DNA of 64,000 nt, taken from NCBI GenBank assembly GCA_963775335.1, contig CAVZIJ010000006.1, positions 62,001-126,000 on the forward strand, written 5' to 3'. The stretch is from CAVQCX01 sp963775335 (GTDB lineage Bacteria > Pseudomonadota > Gammaproteobacteria > Chromatiales > Chromatiaceae). The notes under the pieces are model-generated. The model ran no database searches. It was given only the letters and a program-made list of their open reading frames with translations, and was not told where the DNA came from. The translations under genes and the position numbers were made by a program. The first letter of the stretch is position 1; the number at the start of each line of letters is the position of its first letter. Shown piece after piece: positions 42,265-50,687 of this stretch.

Positions 42265-42489
42265 GGTCCGGGTCCCGATGTTTATCTTATGAATTTATCT
42301 CTATTCTTTTCACTGTTATTACGCCGCCATCAACCCTGGAAAAGATCATAATTCCGCTTATCTTTCAAAACGTTAACCACCTATATCCTGCCGGAGTTCC
42401 TGGGGATCGATGGCCCGAAGTCTGTGCACCGACTGTGTACAACCTCCAGCCGATGGCTCTAGGGGACTTTTGTCCACCGCTTTTCCACA
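42265..42489. other. Putative replication origin (oriC) between dnaN and dnaA
   Basis: This 225-base stretch has a markedly AT-rich left half (about 42270-42375, including TTTATCTTATGAATTTATCT) that could be the unwinding element. DnaA boxes lie at the dnaA end: TTTTCCACA (42481-42489), TGTGTACAA (42434-42442, reverse of TTGTACACA) and a near match TTGTCCACC (42470-42478). This arrangement beside dnaA and dnaN, with gene directions diverging from the dnaA-rpmH region, makes it the best oriC candidate. Confidence 0.65.
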
Positions 42490-43887
42490 TCAACTCGTCA
42501 GTATCCTCAGAAGATTTCCATAATCTTCGTCCACCCGCTGGTCGCTGTTACGCAGCTCGATGACCTTCCGCGTAGCGTAGAGCACTGTGGTATGGTCACG
42601 GCCCCCGAAAGCGCTTCCGATCTCGGGTAGGCTATGGTTCGTCAGCTCCTTGGCCAATGCCATCGCGATCTGGCGCGGTCGCGCGACCATTCGGCTCCGT
42701 TTGCCCGACAGCAGGTCCGCGGCCCGGATGTGGAAGTATTCGGCGACGGTCTTCTGGATGTTTTCCACCGTCACCTGCTTGTCCTGGGCAGCTAGCAGGT
42801 CTTTAAGCGCATCTTTGGAAAAATCCAGAGTAATGGGCCGGCCCGTGAACTGGGCATTTGCAATCACCCTACGCAGCGCACCTTCCAGCTCACGGATGTT
42901 CGACCGGACCCGCTTCCCTATGAAGAAGGCCACATCTTCCGGAAGCTCGGTGCCGAACAGCTGTACCGCCTTGCTGTGAAGAATGGCCACCCGCGTCTCG
43001 AGATCGGGCGGCTCAATTTGTACAGTGAGGCCCCAACCAAACCTGGACTTCAGTCGCTCTTCCAGCCCCGTTACCTCCTTTGGAAAGCGATCGCTGGTGA
43101 GAATGATCTGTTGTTGTGACTCGAAGAGGGCATTGAATGTGTGAAAAAACTCCTCCTGAGACCGTTCCTTACCAGCGAAGAACTGCACATCATCGATCAG
43201 CAAGGCGTTGACCGATCTTATCTTCCGCTTGAACTCGTCAATGCGGTTGTGCTGCAGGGATTTCACCATCTCGGCGACAAAGCCCTCCGAATGCATGTAC
43301 ACCACCCGCGCGTCTGGGTTGCGGCCTAGCATTACATTGCCGATCGCATGCATCAGATGGGTCTTTCCAAGGCCCACCCCGCCGTATATGAACAACGGGT
43401 TATAGACGTTGCCCGGACTCTCTCCTATCTGGATGGACGCCGCACGCGCAAGCTGATTCGATTTCCCTTCCACGAAGGTATCGAAGCTGAAACTCGGGTT
43501 GAGGTTACTCGGCAGTCCCGGCTCATGGATAGCCGGGGCCTTCAAGCGACCCGCCGCGATTCCGGTCGAACGGGCGTGGGAAACGGTCGGTGTTCCGGGA
43601 GATCGCCGTGGCTTACTCCCGATTTCAAGGCTTAGATTGATCCCCGGGGAGCCCCCGGAGATCTCGGAAAGCAACTCGCCGATTTTTCCGAGATAATGAT
43701 CGCGCACCCAATCCCGGACAAAGCGGTTCGGAGCCAGGAGCCGCAGTTGCGTCTCGTCCATGACCGATTGGAGCGGTCGGATCCAAGTGTTGAACTGTTG
43801 GGCGGCAAGCTCCGCCTCCAGCTTGTGAAGGCAGCGCGCCCAGATGTCCGGATCAGTCACCTTGCATCGCCGTATGAATTGGGCCAC
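42490..43887 (-). CDS. dnaA: Chromosomal replication initiator protein DnaA
   Basis: Initiator ATPase that binds DnaA boxes and opens oriC. The 465 residues contain the DnaB/DiaA-interaction domain I, a variable linker, AAA+ Walker A GGVGLGKTHLMHAIGN and Walker B LLIDDVQFFAGKE, and the C-terminal DNA-binding signature GRDHTTVLYA. The GTG at 43887 is preceded by GGGAG. A second GTG at 43860 gives TDPDIWARCLHKLEAEL, closer to the usual family start, so the true N-terminus may be nine residues shorter. Confidence 0.97.
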   Translation of the reverse strand: MAQFIRRCKVTDPDIWARCLHKLEAELAAQQFNTWIRPLQSVMDETQLRLLAPNRFVRDWVRDHYLGKIGELLSEISGGSPGINLSLEIGSKPRRSPGTPTVSHARSTGIAAGRLKAPAIHEPGLPSNLNPSFSFDTFVEGKSNQLARAASIQIGESPGNVYNPLFIYGGVGLGKTHLMHAIGNVMLGRNPDARVVYMHSEGFVAEMVKSLQHNRIDEFKRKIRSVNALLIDDVQFFAGKERSQEEFFHTFNALFESQQQIILTSDRFPKEVTGLEERLKSRFGWGLTVQIEPPDLETRVAILHSKAVQLFGTELPEDVAFFIGKRVRSNIRELEGALRRVIANAQFTGRPITLDFSKDALKDLLAAQDKQVTVENIQKTVAEYFHIRAADLLSGKRSRMVARPRQIAMALAKELTNHSLPEIGSAFGGRDHTTVLYATRKVIELRNSDQRVDEDYGNLLRILTS

Positions 43888-44021
43888 GCCGCTCCCGAGC
43901 CGGGGACCCCGACTGGCGGCACGAACTGGAATTTCTCTTCGTATGTAAGCCTTGGCTGCCGGTGTCTTGGCTCACCGGCGCTCCTGCCGAGGCAAGGCCA
44001 GTCTACTCTCGTTCCCGGGAC

Positions 44022-44030
44022 CTATCCACA
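44022..44030 (+). promoter_or_regulatory. DnaA-box-like site between dnaA and rpmH
   Basis: CTATCCACA differs from the consensus TTATCCACA at the first base only. It lies upstream of dnaA, where it could mediate autoregulation or form part of the origin. Only this single box was seen here. Confidence 0.5.
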
Positions 44031-44061
44031 GGGTATGCCCTCGGAGAATCGACTGGCGTGG

Positions 44062-44090
44062 TTGACAGAACATAGCCGCCAAATTACCCT
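44062..44090 (+). promoter_or_regulatory. Promoter of rpmH-rnpA-yidC
   Basis: TTGACA (44062-44067), exactly the -35 consensus, is followed after 17 bases by TACCCT (44085-44090), a weak -10. It lies 64 bases before the rpmH ATG. Confidence 0.6.
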
Positions 44091-44153
44091 AACGGCCTTT
44101 TTTCCGAGGTTTTTTTAGGCCCACCAGGTTTCCCAGAGCACCGGATCACTGTC

Positions 44154-44288
44154 ATGAAAAGAACTTTCCAGCCGAGTAACCTCCATCGCTCCCGTACTCA
44201 CGGGTTCCGGGCCCGCATGTCCACACGCAATGGCCGGAAGGTGCTCCAATCGCGTCGTTCCAAGGGTCGAGCCCGCCTGATACCGTGA
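44154..44288 (+). CDS. rpmH: 50S ribosomal protein L34
   Basis: A 44-residue basic ribosomal protein. The translation starts MKRTFQPSNLHRSRTHGFRAR and ends GRARLIP, matching L34 along its length. The stop is five bases from the rnpA start. It is the first gene of the rightward cluster at the origin. Confidence 0.97.
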   Translation: MKRTFQPSNLHRSRTHGFRARMSTRNGRKVLQSRRSKGRARLIP

Positions 44289-44292
44289 GCGG

Positions 44293-44703
44293 GTGACTGG
44301 CCCGGAAGATGGCGCTGGGCTGTCCCGCGCCGCGCGTCTGTGCGCAAGTGCTGATTTCAGCCGGGTCTTCGCCCGACCGAGTAGGTCCGTTGATGCACTG
44401 TTTACAGTGCTCGCCCGAAGTTCTCCCGCCGGCTTCGCCCGGCTCGGACTTGCCGTTTCGAAGAAGCAAGTCAAACGTGCGGCTGTCCGAAACCGCATCA
44501 AGCGGATTGCCCGCGAGAGCTTCCGCCAAAACAGGCGCTCCCTGGGCGCTCAGGATTTCGTCGTGATTGCCAGAGCCGGTGTGGCGGAGCGCAGCAACGA
44601 AGCGATATTCGCTTCGTTGACCTCGCATTGGCAACGGCTGTCCGCTCTTGGCCCCGCCGGATCGCCTTCGCCGCTCCACCACCCGGCCCCTTCCGGGATC
44701 TGA
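44293..44703 (+). CDS. rnpA: Ribonuclease P protein component
   Basis: Protein cofactor of RNase P, which matures tRNA 5' ends. The 136 residues include the N-terminal ADFSRVF pattern and the RNR signature region KKQVKRAAVRNRIKRIARESFR. The start is GTG four bases after the rpmH stop. The C-terminal tail is short and proline-rich. yidC follows after only 13 bases, with no yidD between. Confidence 0.93.
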   Translation: MTGPEDGAGLSRAARLCASADFSRVFARPSRSVDALFTVLARSSPAGFARLGLAVSKKQVKRAAVRNRIKRIARESFRQNRRSLGAQDFVVIARAGVAERSNEAIFASLTSHWQRLSALGPAGSPSPLHHPAPSGI

Positions 44704-44716
44704 GGTAAGGTGAAAG

Positions 44717-46384
44717 ATGGATAACGTCAGACTGGCTCTGCTCTTCGCCCTAGGTTTCGTGCTGTTGTTGCTTTGGCAGGCGTGGCAGCGTGATTACGGT
44801 CCGCGCCCAACGCCCACCAGCCCAGCCGTGTCCTCGCCACAGCCATCCAGCCTAACCTCCAGCGCTGCCGAGGTGCCAAGCGCCGAGGTCCAGTCGCAGT
44901 CACCCAAACCGGCGCCCGGCCCGTCCAGCTCCGCATCTGCGGAAACTCACGATCCGGTAATCCGGGTCAAGACGGACGTCCTAGACGTGGAGATCAGCAC
45001 CCGCGGCGGCACGCTGGTACGCGCGAATCTCTTGAAGTACCCCGACTCCGCCCAGGATTCGAGCCCTTTCGAGCTGCTTGCCGACTCGGCGCTTAATTTG
45101 TTCCTCGCGCAATCGGGACTCATCGGTACCGATCCCGCCTTGGCACCGACCCATCAGGCACTTTTCACGGCCTTAAAGACTCAGTACGCGCTCGCTGACG
45201 GACAGGATGCCCTTACGGTGGACCTGGTGTGGACCCACTCCCCGGGGATCCAGGTGACCAAACGCTTCCAATTCCATCGCGGCAGCTATCTGGTCGACGT
45301 TTCCCAACAGGTTGTCAATCACTCCGGGGCCACCTGGGCGGCTCGTGACTATCACCAACTGGAGCGCGTCGAGCCACCTCCCAATCCCGAGTCGCGCTTC
45401 GTCCGGACATTCACCGGCGCGGCGATGTACAGTCCCGAGCACAAGTTTAAGAAGCTGTCATTCGAGAACATCCGAAACGACAAGTACGACCAGGATGTGG
45501 TCGGAGGCTGGATCTCAATGGTCCAGCACTACTTTCTAGCGGCCTGGGTGCCATCCCCTCACCAGTCCCAGCACTTCTTCACGAAGAGCCTCCCGGGTGG
45601 TCGATACTTGATTGGGATGTACGGACCGATTGTCAGCGTTCCAGACGGACACACCGAGGAGTTCTCTTCCCGCATCTGGATTGGCCCGGAGCTTCAGTAT
45701 CAGCTTGCCGAAGTCGCTCCCGGTCTCGACCTCACCGTAGATTACGGGTGGCTGACGATCATCGCTCAGCCGATCTTCTGGTTGCTGACCAAGCTGCACG
45801 CCCTCGTCGGTAACTGGGGTTGGGCAATCATTCTGCTGACCATCCTGATCAAGCTCGGATTCTTCAAGCTGTCCGAGACCAGCTACAAATCCATGGCCAA
45901 CATGCGGCGCATGGCGCCGCGGCTCCAGCAGATCAAGGAGCGCTACGGTGACGACAAACAGCGTCTGAACCAGGCGATGATGGAGCTGTACAAGAAGGAG
46001 AAGATCAATCCCCTGGGCGGGTGCCTCCCGATCGTGGTTCAGATCCCCGTGTTCATCGCCCTTTATTGGGTGCTGCTGGAAAGCGTAGAGCTGCGCAACG
46101 CGCCGTTCATGCTTTGGATTCACAGCCTGTCCGCTAAGGATCCCTACTTTGTGCTCCCGGTCATCATGGGCATCTCCATGCTGATCCAGCAGAAGCTCAA
46201 TCCCGCACCGCCGGATCCCATGCAGGCCAAGCTGATGATGGCATTGCCTTTCGTGTTCACGGCCTTCTTTGCCTTTTTCCCTGCCGGACTCGTCCTCTAT
46301 TGGGTCGTAAATAACATTCTTTCCATCTCCCAGCAGTGGTACATCACCCGTAAGATCGACCAGGCGGCGAAGGCCCGCGGGTAG
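44717..46384 (+). CDS. yidC: Membrane protein insertase YidC
   Basis: Inserts proteins into the inner membrane, alone or with Sec. The 555 residues have an N-terminal membrane segment (about 4-20), a Pro/Ser-rich linker, a large periplasmic beta domain (about 75-340) and a C-terminal group of five membrane segments with the family block YKSMANMRRMAPRLQQIKERYG. The GTG/ATG context includes AAGGTGAAAG before ATG. mnmE follows after two bases. Confidence 0.97.
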   Translation: MDNVRLALLFALGFVLLLLWQAWQRDYGPRPTPTSPAVSSPQPSSLTSSAAEVPSAEVQSQSPKPAPGPSSSASAETHDPVIRVKTDVLDVEISTRGGTLVRANLLKYPDSAQDSSPFELLADSALNLFLAQSGLIGTDPALAPTHQALFTALKTQYALADGQDALTVDLVWTHSPGIQVTKRFQFHRGSYLVDVSQQVVNHSGATWAARDYHQLERVEPPPNPESRFVRTFTGAAMYSPEHKFKKLSFENIRNDKYDQDVVGGWISMVQHYFLAAWVPSPHQSQHFFTKSLPGGRYLIGMYGPIVSVPDGHTEEFSSRIWIGPELQYQLAEVAPGLDLTVDYGWLTIIAQPIFWLLTKLHALVGNWGWAIILLTILIKLGFFKLSETSYKSMANMRRMAPRLQQIKERYGDDKQRLNQAMMELYKKEKINPLGGCLPIVVQIPVFIALYWVLLESVELRNAPFMLWIHSLSAKDPYFVLPVIMGISMLIQQKLNPAPPDPMQAKLMMALPFVFTAFFAFFPAGLVLYWVVNNILSISQQWYITRKIDQAAKARG

Positions 46385-46386
46385 CG

Positions 46387-47730
46387 GTGCGCGACGACAC
46401 CATCGCGGCGATAGCCACGGCGCCCGGCCGGGGCGGTGTCGGTATCGTTCGCGTCTCCGGCGCTGCTTGCCGCGACGTTGCGCAGGGGGTGTTCGGCCGG
46501 GTTCCGAGCCCGCGTCAGGCCACGTTCGGGCAATTTCGAGACAGCGCCGGGCAACCCATCGACGAAGGTCTTGCTCTCTATTTCCCCGGGCCACATTCCT
46601 TTACTGGCGAGGACGTCCTGGAGCTCCACGGCCACGGTGGCCCTATCGTCCTCGACATGCTCCTGACCCGCGTGCTCTCCCTTGGCGTGAGCATGGCTCG
46701 GCCTGGAGAGTTCACAGAACGCGCGTTTCTTAACGGCAAGCTCGATCTTGCCCAAGCGGAGGCTGTCGCCGACCTCATCGACAGCGCCACTACCCAAGCG
46801 GCCCGCCTCGCGGTGCGCTCCCTGGAAGGCGAGCTCTCCCGCCGCGTCAACGCCTTGGCCGAGGACCTCACCGGCCTTAGAGTTTTCGTCGAGGCGACGC
46901 TCGACTTTCCGGACGAACAGATCGACTTCATCTCCGCGGCTGAAGTAAGTGCTCGCTTAAGCTCGATCCTTGGCGATGTGGGGAAGTTGAAGCAAAGCGC
47001 CCGGGTTGGTCGTCTGCTGCGCGACGGCATGACCGTGGTGATTGCCGGCCGCCCCAATGCCGGGAAGTCCAGCCTCATGAATGCTTTGGCCGGCCGTGAT
47101 TCCGCCATCGTCACCGATGTCCCGGGCACCACACGGGATCTCCTGCGAGAGCAGACCCAGATCGACGGTATGCCGGTCCATCTCATCGATACCGCCGGAT
47201 TGCGCGAGAGCACCGACCTTATAGAGCGCGAGGGGGTGCGCCGTGCTCGCGCCGAGATCGAGCGAGCCGATCTCGTCCTCTGGGTGTTCGACGACCGAGC
47301 GGACCCCATGCACCTGGCCCTGGACAGGGCTGAGGTCCCGCCTGCCGTGCCGCTCGTTCTGGTGCGCAACAAGGTCGACCTTACCGGTACGGCCATCGGT
47401 CTCGACCTAGCCCCCGATCCTCCGGAGATTGCCCTGTCGGCCCGCACGGGTGCGGGGATCGACCGGCTGGGTCGATTTCTCAAAGAGCGAATGGGCTACC
47501 GCGGCGCCGAAGAGGGGGAGTTCATCGCTCGGAGGCGGCATCTCGACGCGCTTGAGCGGGCAGAGATGGGCCTTCGAAAAGCGGTCTCCACCCTGGCGGA
47601 TTCGGCATCTTTGGACCTCGTCGCCGAGGACCTGCACAGTGCTCAAAGGGCTTTGGGGGAGATCACAGGGGCGGTTACGCCGGACGATCTGTTGGATCGA
47701 ATCTTCGCCAGCTTCTGCATCGGAAAGTGA
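46387..47730 (+). CDS. mnmE: tRNA modification GTPase MnmE
   Basis: Forms the MnmEG complex that adds the (carboxymethyl)aminomethyl group to U34 of certain tRNAs. The 447 residues show an N-terminal folate-binding domain, G-domain motifs GRPNAGKSSL, DTAGLRE and NKVD, and the C-terminal catalytic-cysteine motif FCIGK. It starts with GTG. Its partner mnmG lies about 7 kb to the right instead of close by. Confidence 0.97.
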   Translation: MRDDTIAAIATAPGRGGVGIVRVSGAACRDVAQGVFGRVPSPRQATFGQFRDSAGQPIDEGLALYFPGPHSFTGEDVLELHGHGGPIVLDMLLTRVLSLGVSMARPGEFTERAFLNGKLDLAQAEAVADLIDSATTQAARLAVRSLEGELSRRVNALAEDLTGLRVFVEATLDFPDEQIDFISAAEVSARLSSILGDVGKLKQSARVGRLLRDGMTVVIAGRPNAGKSSLMNALAGRDSAIVTDVPGTTRDLLREQTQIDGMPVHLIDTAGLRESTDLIEREGVRRARAEIERADLVLWVFDDRADPMHLALDRAEVPPAVPLVLVRNKVDLTGTAIGLDLAPDPPEIALSARTGAGIDRLGRFLKERMGYRGAEEGEFIARRRHLDALERAEMGLRKAVSTLADSASLDLVAEDLHSAQRALGEITGAVTPDDLLDRIFASFCIGK

Positions 47731-47865
47731 CCTGCCTACCGCGAGCAAAGCTCCTGCCAATCCATCTCCTTTCCCGCGAGCCCTAGGCTACAATCGCCCC
47801 CTTACGGAATGCGCCGCGCACGATTGTCGCGCCAGCGGCACTAACCGAACCGCGGGTAAATCCTC

Positions 47866-49743
47866 ATGGACGCCAGAATTCCCAAGAAGACCGGCATCTT
47901 CGCCGCCAGCCTGGCGTTCTTGCCCGCTTCGGCCTTTGGCAGCGGCGGCGCCACCATGCCCCCGCTGGTGCACGACATCGGCTTCAGCCTGCTCCTGGCA
48001 GGTCTCTTGGCGGTCTTATTCAACCGCTTCGCGATTCCGTCGATCGCCGCGTTTCTCGTGGCCGGGGTCGTGGCGGGACCGATTGGGGGCCACATCGTGA
48101 CTTCCCCCGAGAACATCCACACCATCGCCCAGCTGGGCCTGGTTCTGCTCTTGTTCGTGATCGGTCTGGAGCTGGACCTTCGCAAGGTTATGGCCAGTGG
48201 GCGCACCATCATGTTGAGCGGCGCCCTGCAGTTCCCCCTCTGCGTGGCGTTTGGTTTCCTTGCCGCCCAGCCGCTCATCTACTTCGGGATCGGCGGGTCC
48301 ACGCTTGGACCGGGCGGCGGAGGAAACTACGCGCCCCTCTACATTGGCTTTATCGTTGCATCCTCCTCCACCTTGCTGGTGGTCAAGCTGTTCCAGGAAT
48401 CCTTCCAAATGGACACCCTGGCGGGGAGGGTATCGCTGGGTCTGCTGATCTTCCAGGATATCTGGGCGATCGTCGTCATCGCGGTCCAGCCCAACTTCGA
48501 CAACCCCGAGGTCGGCCCGATCCTCGTTTCGTTTCTCGGGATCGCTATCGTGGCCCTGCTGGCCGCCTTGCTGGCGAAACACGTGCTTCCCATTGCGTTT
48601 CGATGGATAGCGAAGGTGCCCGAGCTCCTGCTGGTCGCAGCCATAGGCTGGTGCTTCGGGATCGTCTTTATGGGAGGGAGTCTCGATGCGCTGGCAATGC
48701 TCCTCTTCGGCGGCGAGCCGCACCTGGCCGTCAGCCCGGGGATGAGCGCCCTGATCGCCGGCGCAGCAATCGCCAGTCTCCCCTATAGCACCGACGTAGT
48801 GGGTAAGGTCGGGATCGTCAAGGACTTCTTCATCACGTTGTTCTTCGTTGGATTGGGCATGAGTATCCCGCTGCCTCAAAGTGCAGCCGTGCTCTGGCTG
48901 GCGCTCGGGCTTTCTCTGTTCGTGGTGATCGCCCGCTACGTCGTCTTCTTTCCCTTGCTCTATTGGACGGGTCTCGATCGACGCAACGCCATGGTTTCCT
49001 CCACCCGGCTCGCCCAGGTCTCGGAATTCGGGCTGGTCATCGCCTATGCCGGCCTGAGCCTCGGACACATCAGCCCGGGGCTGAGCTCGGTGATCATCTT
49101 CGCGTTCGTGTTGACCGCCCTGATGACGCCCTTCCTTTTCACGCAGGCCGATCTTGTGCACGAGCGCCTCGGTCCCTGGCTCGATCGCCTCGGCTTCCGC
49201 GAGCCCGAATCGGAAACGGCGCTCGAGCAGGAGTCGTACAGCTTGGCCCTGCTAGGGTTTCATCGCCTCGCCTCATCCCTGCTGCACGAGATCCTGCGTT
49301 CTCAACCCGAGCTCGCGAAGCGGGTCCTGGTGGTGGATTTCAACGTCCAGCTGCATCCCGCAATCGAGCAGCTCGGTCCGACCGTACGCTACGGCGACCT
49401 GCGCAATCCGGAGACCCTGCACCATGCCGGGGTCGCCAAGGCCCAAGTCGTGATCGTCACCGTACCCGACGACTTGCTCAAAGGCACCAGCAACCGAAAG
49501 ATCGTCGAGGCGGTTCGGCACATCAACCCCGGGGCAACGATCATCGCCAGCGCGATTGAGCTCCGTGAGGCCGGGTCCGTGTATGAAGCGGGCGCCGACT
49601 ATGTCTATCTGCCGCGTGTCGATAGCGCCCAGGCCCTTCTGCCGGCGCTGCGTCACGCTCTCGAGGGGTCGCTGCAGCAGTACCGCAAACACCGAGAGAC
49701 CCGCGACGGACACTGGAGCGACCGCCGGGAGGTGCTCGACTAA
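47866..49743 (+). CDS. CPA2-type monovalent cation:proton antiporter with TrkA-N domain
   Basis: A 625-residue Kef-like protein. It has an apparent signal sequence (about 1-24, ending in an AxA-like ASA), then 12 to 13 membrane segments of the Na/H exchanger fold (about 33-420). A cytoplasmic Rossmann-like TrkA-N/RCK domain follows (about 445-570), in which the usual GxGxxG nucleotide loop is reduced to LLGFHRLAS. KefB/C proteins exchange K for H and are gated by glutathione adducts; the altered loop suggests different gating. An AGG-type ribosome binding site is weak. Substrate K or Na is undecided. Confidence 0.88.
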   Translation: MDARIPKKTGIFAASLAFLPASAFGSGGATMPPLVHDIGFSLLLAGLLAVLFNRFAIPSIAAFLVAGVVAGPIGGHIVTSPENIHTIAQLGLVLLLFVIGLELDLRKVMASGRTIMLSGALQFPLCVAFGFLAAQPLIYFGIGGSTLGPGGGGNYAPLYIGFIVASSSTLLVVKLFQESFQMDTLAGRVSLGLLIFQDIWAIVVIAVQPNFDNPEVGPILVSFLGIAIVALLAALLAKHVLPIAFRWIAKVPELLLVAAIGWCFGIVFMGGSLDALAMLLFGGEPHLAVSPGMSALIAGAAIASLPYSTDVVGKVGIVKDFFITLFFVGLGMSIPLPQSAAVLWLALGLSLFVVIARYVVFFPLLYWTGLDRRNAMVSSTRLAQVSEFGLVIAYAGLSLGHISPGLSSVIIFAFVLTALMTPFLFTQADLVHERLGPWLDRLGFREPESETALEQESYSLALLGFHRLASSLLHEILRSQPELAKRVLVVDFNVQLHPAIEQLGPTVRYGDLRNPETLHHAGVAKAQVVIVTVPDDLLKGTSNRKIVEAVRHINPGATIIASAIELREAGSVYEAGADYVYLPRVDSAQALLPALRHALEGSLQQYRKHRETRDGHWSDRREVLD

Positions 49744-50183
49744 AGGAGCCCTGCGCGCGGACCCTGAAGGGCCACGGCCGCTCAGGGCGAGAACGGGAAG
49801 AATTTCATCAGCGTCGACATGCGGTCGAACGTCATGCCCCATGGCCACGACGCTTGCGTTGAGGAAGCCTAGCTGCTGATGCATGCCGACGAGCTTCGCA
49901 CTTCATGACCCCAACGTCGCCCGCATGTTCGCCACCGATCCGGCAATACCCGGCCGGGATCCGACGGAACCTTTCATCTGCTCGACCGACTGGCGCATTG
50001 CTACGGTGTCCCGGGAGGCGCCGGCGAACGATCCATCCCTATTCCCGATGTGTCCGCCGATGGAGACGACCGACGCCTCCATGCTCGGCATATGGCCCGC
50101 GATCTCTTCCACTCACCCGCGGTTGGCGGGAGTCCGACCTGAGAATAGACCGAGAATTGGCCAGCACCCCGTCGCGCTGGCTT
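49744..50183. other. Gap after the antiporter gene
   Basis: A 440-base region with no intact gene. On the minus strand it holds pieces of a decayed reading frame (49782-50115, listed separately). No terminator or promoter was clear. Confidence 0.4.
49782..50115 (-). pseudogene. Decayed gene for a Met/Val heptad-repeat protein
   Basis: Minus-strand pieces in different frames read as one protein type. VEEIAGHMPSMEASVVSIGG...VAMRQSVEQMKGSVG...VANMRATLGS ends at a stop near 49910. In another frame comes QQLGFLNASVVAMG, and in a third GMTFDRMSTLMKFFPFSP before a stop at 49782. Spaced Met/Val/Ile every three to four residues and the aromatic FFPF end recall small heptad-repeat proteins found in other gammaproteobacteria. 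At least two frameshifts are needed, and no intact start is visible. Family identity is a guess from pattern. Confidence 0.4.
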
Positions 50184-50573
50184 TCAGAAGAGCGAAAATG
50201 GCTTGTTCTTCTTCTCCGTAGGTTCCGGGGGTGCAGCAGCGGCCGGTGGAGACGCTCCGGCTTCAGGTGCCGCTCCGGTGCGCTCCAGATAATAGAGCGG
50301 GGACCTCGCGTTCTGGCCTTGCGCCAGGGCCCAATCCGCCCCAACGACCTGAACGAGCCGCCAACCTTCCTGATAGAGATCGCGCAGGGTCGGGCGGTAG
50401 TTGGGCTTGTCGATCTCGCAGATCAGCCGCGTCTGAGTGGTCGCCATGACGCCGAGGTACAGCACGTTGTTCTTGATCCCGGCGTCGGCGATACACACGG
50501 TCATCTCGGCTGCGTGACCGGCTCCTGTACCAATCGCCGCGGCGGCGAGCAGCACCCGCATGGTGGCTTTCAT
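50184..50573 (-). CDS. Secreted hypothetical protein
   Basis: A 129-residue protein with a clear signal peptide (MKATMRVLLAAAAIGTGAGHA, cleavage about residue 21). The mature domain of about 85 residues contains two cysteines (C27, C52) that could form a disulfide and the segment LRDLYQEGWRLVQVVG, which resembles small DUF4177-type alpha/beta folds. The tail is low-complexity Ala/Pro/Glu/Lys ending KPFSLF. I do not recognise the family. It lies downstream of the transglutaminase gene on the same strand. Confidence 0.72.
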   Translation of the reverse strand: MKATMRVLLAAAAIGTGAGHAAEMTVCIADAGIKNNVLYLGVMATTQTRLICEIDKPNYRPTLRDLYQEGWRLVQVVGADWALAQGQNARSPLYYLERTGAAPEAGASPPAAAAPPEPTEKKNKPFSLF

Positions 50574-50687
50574 ACCCTTCTCCCCGATCGATGTTTGACT
50601 GCCGGGGCTCCCGCCGTACCTTGCGGCGGACGCTCCCCGATTCCCATGTACGCCCTATTCTACAGACCGGGAATCAGGGACCAAGTG

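Noticed and set aside
49883..50221. Plus-strand frame of 112 codons
   Set aside because: Composition is not protein-like, there is no ribosome binding site, and the heptad-pattern remnant lies on the opposite strand.
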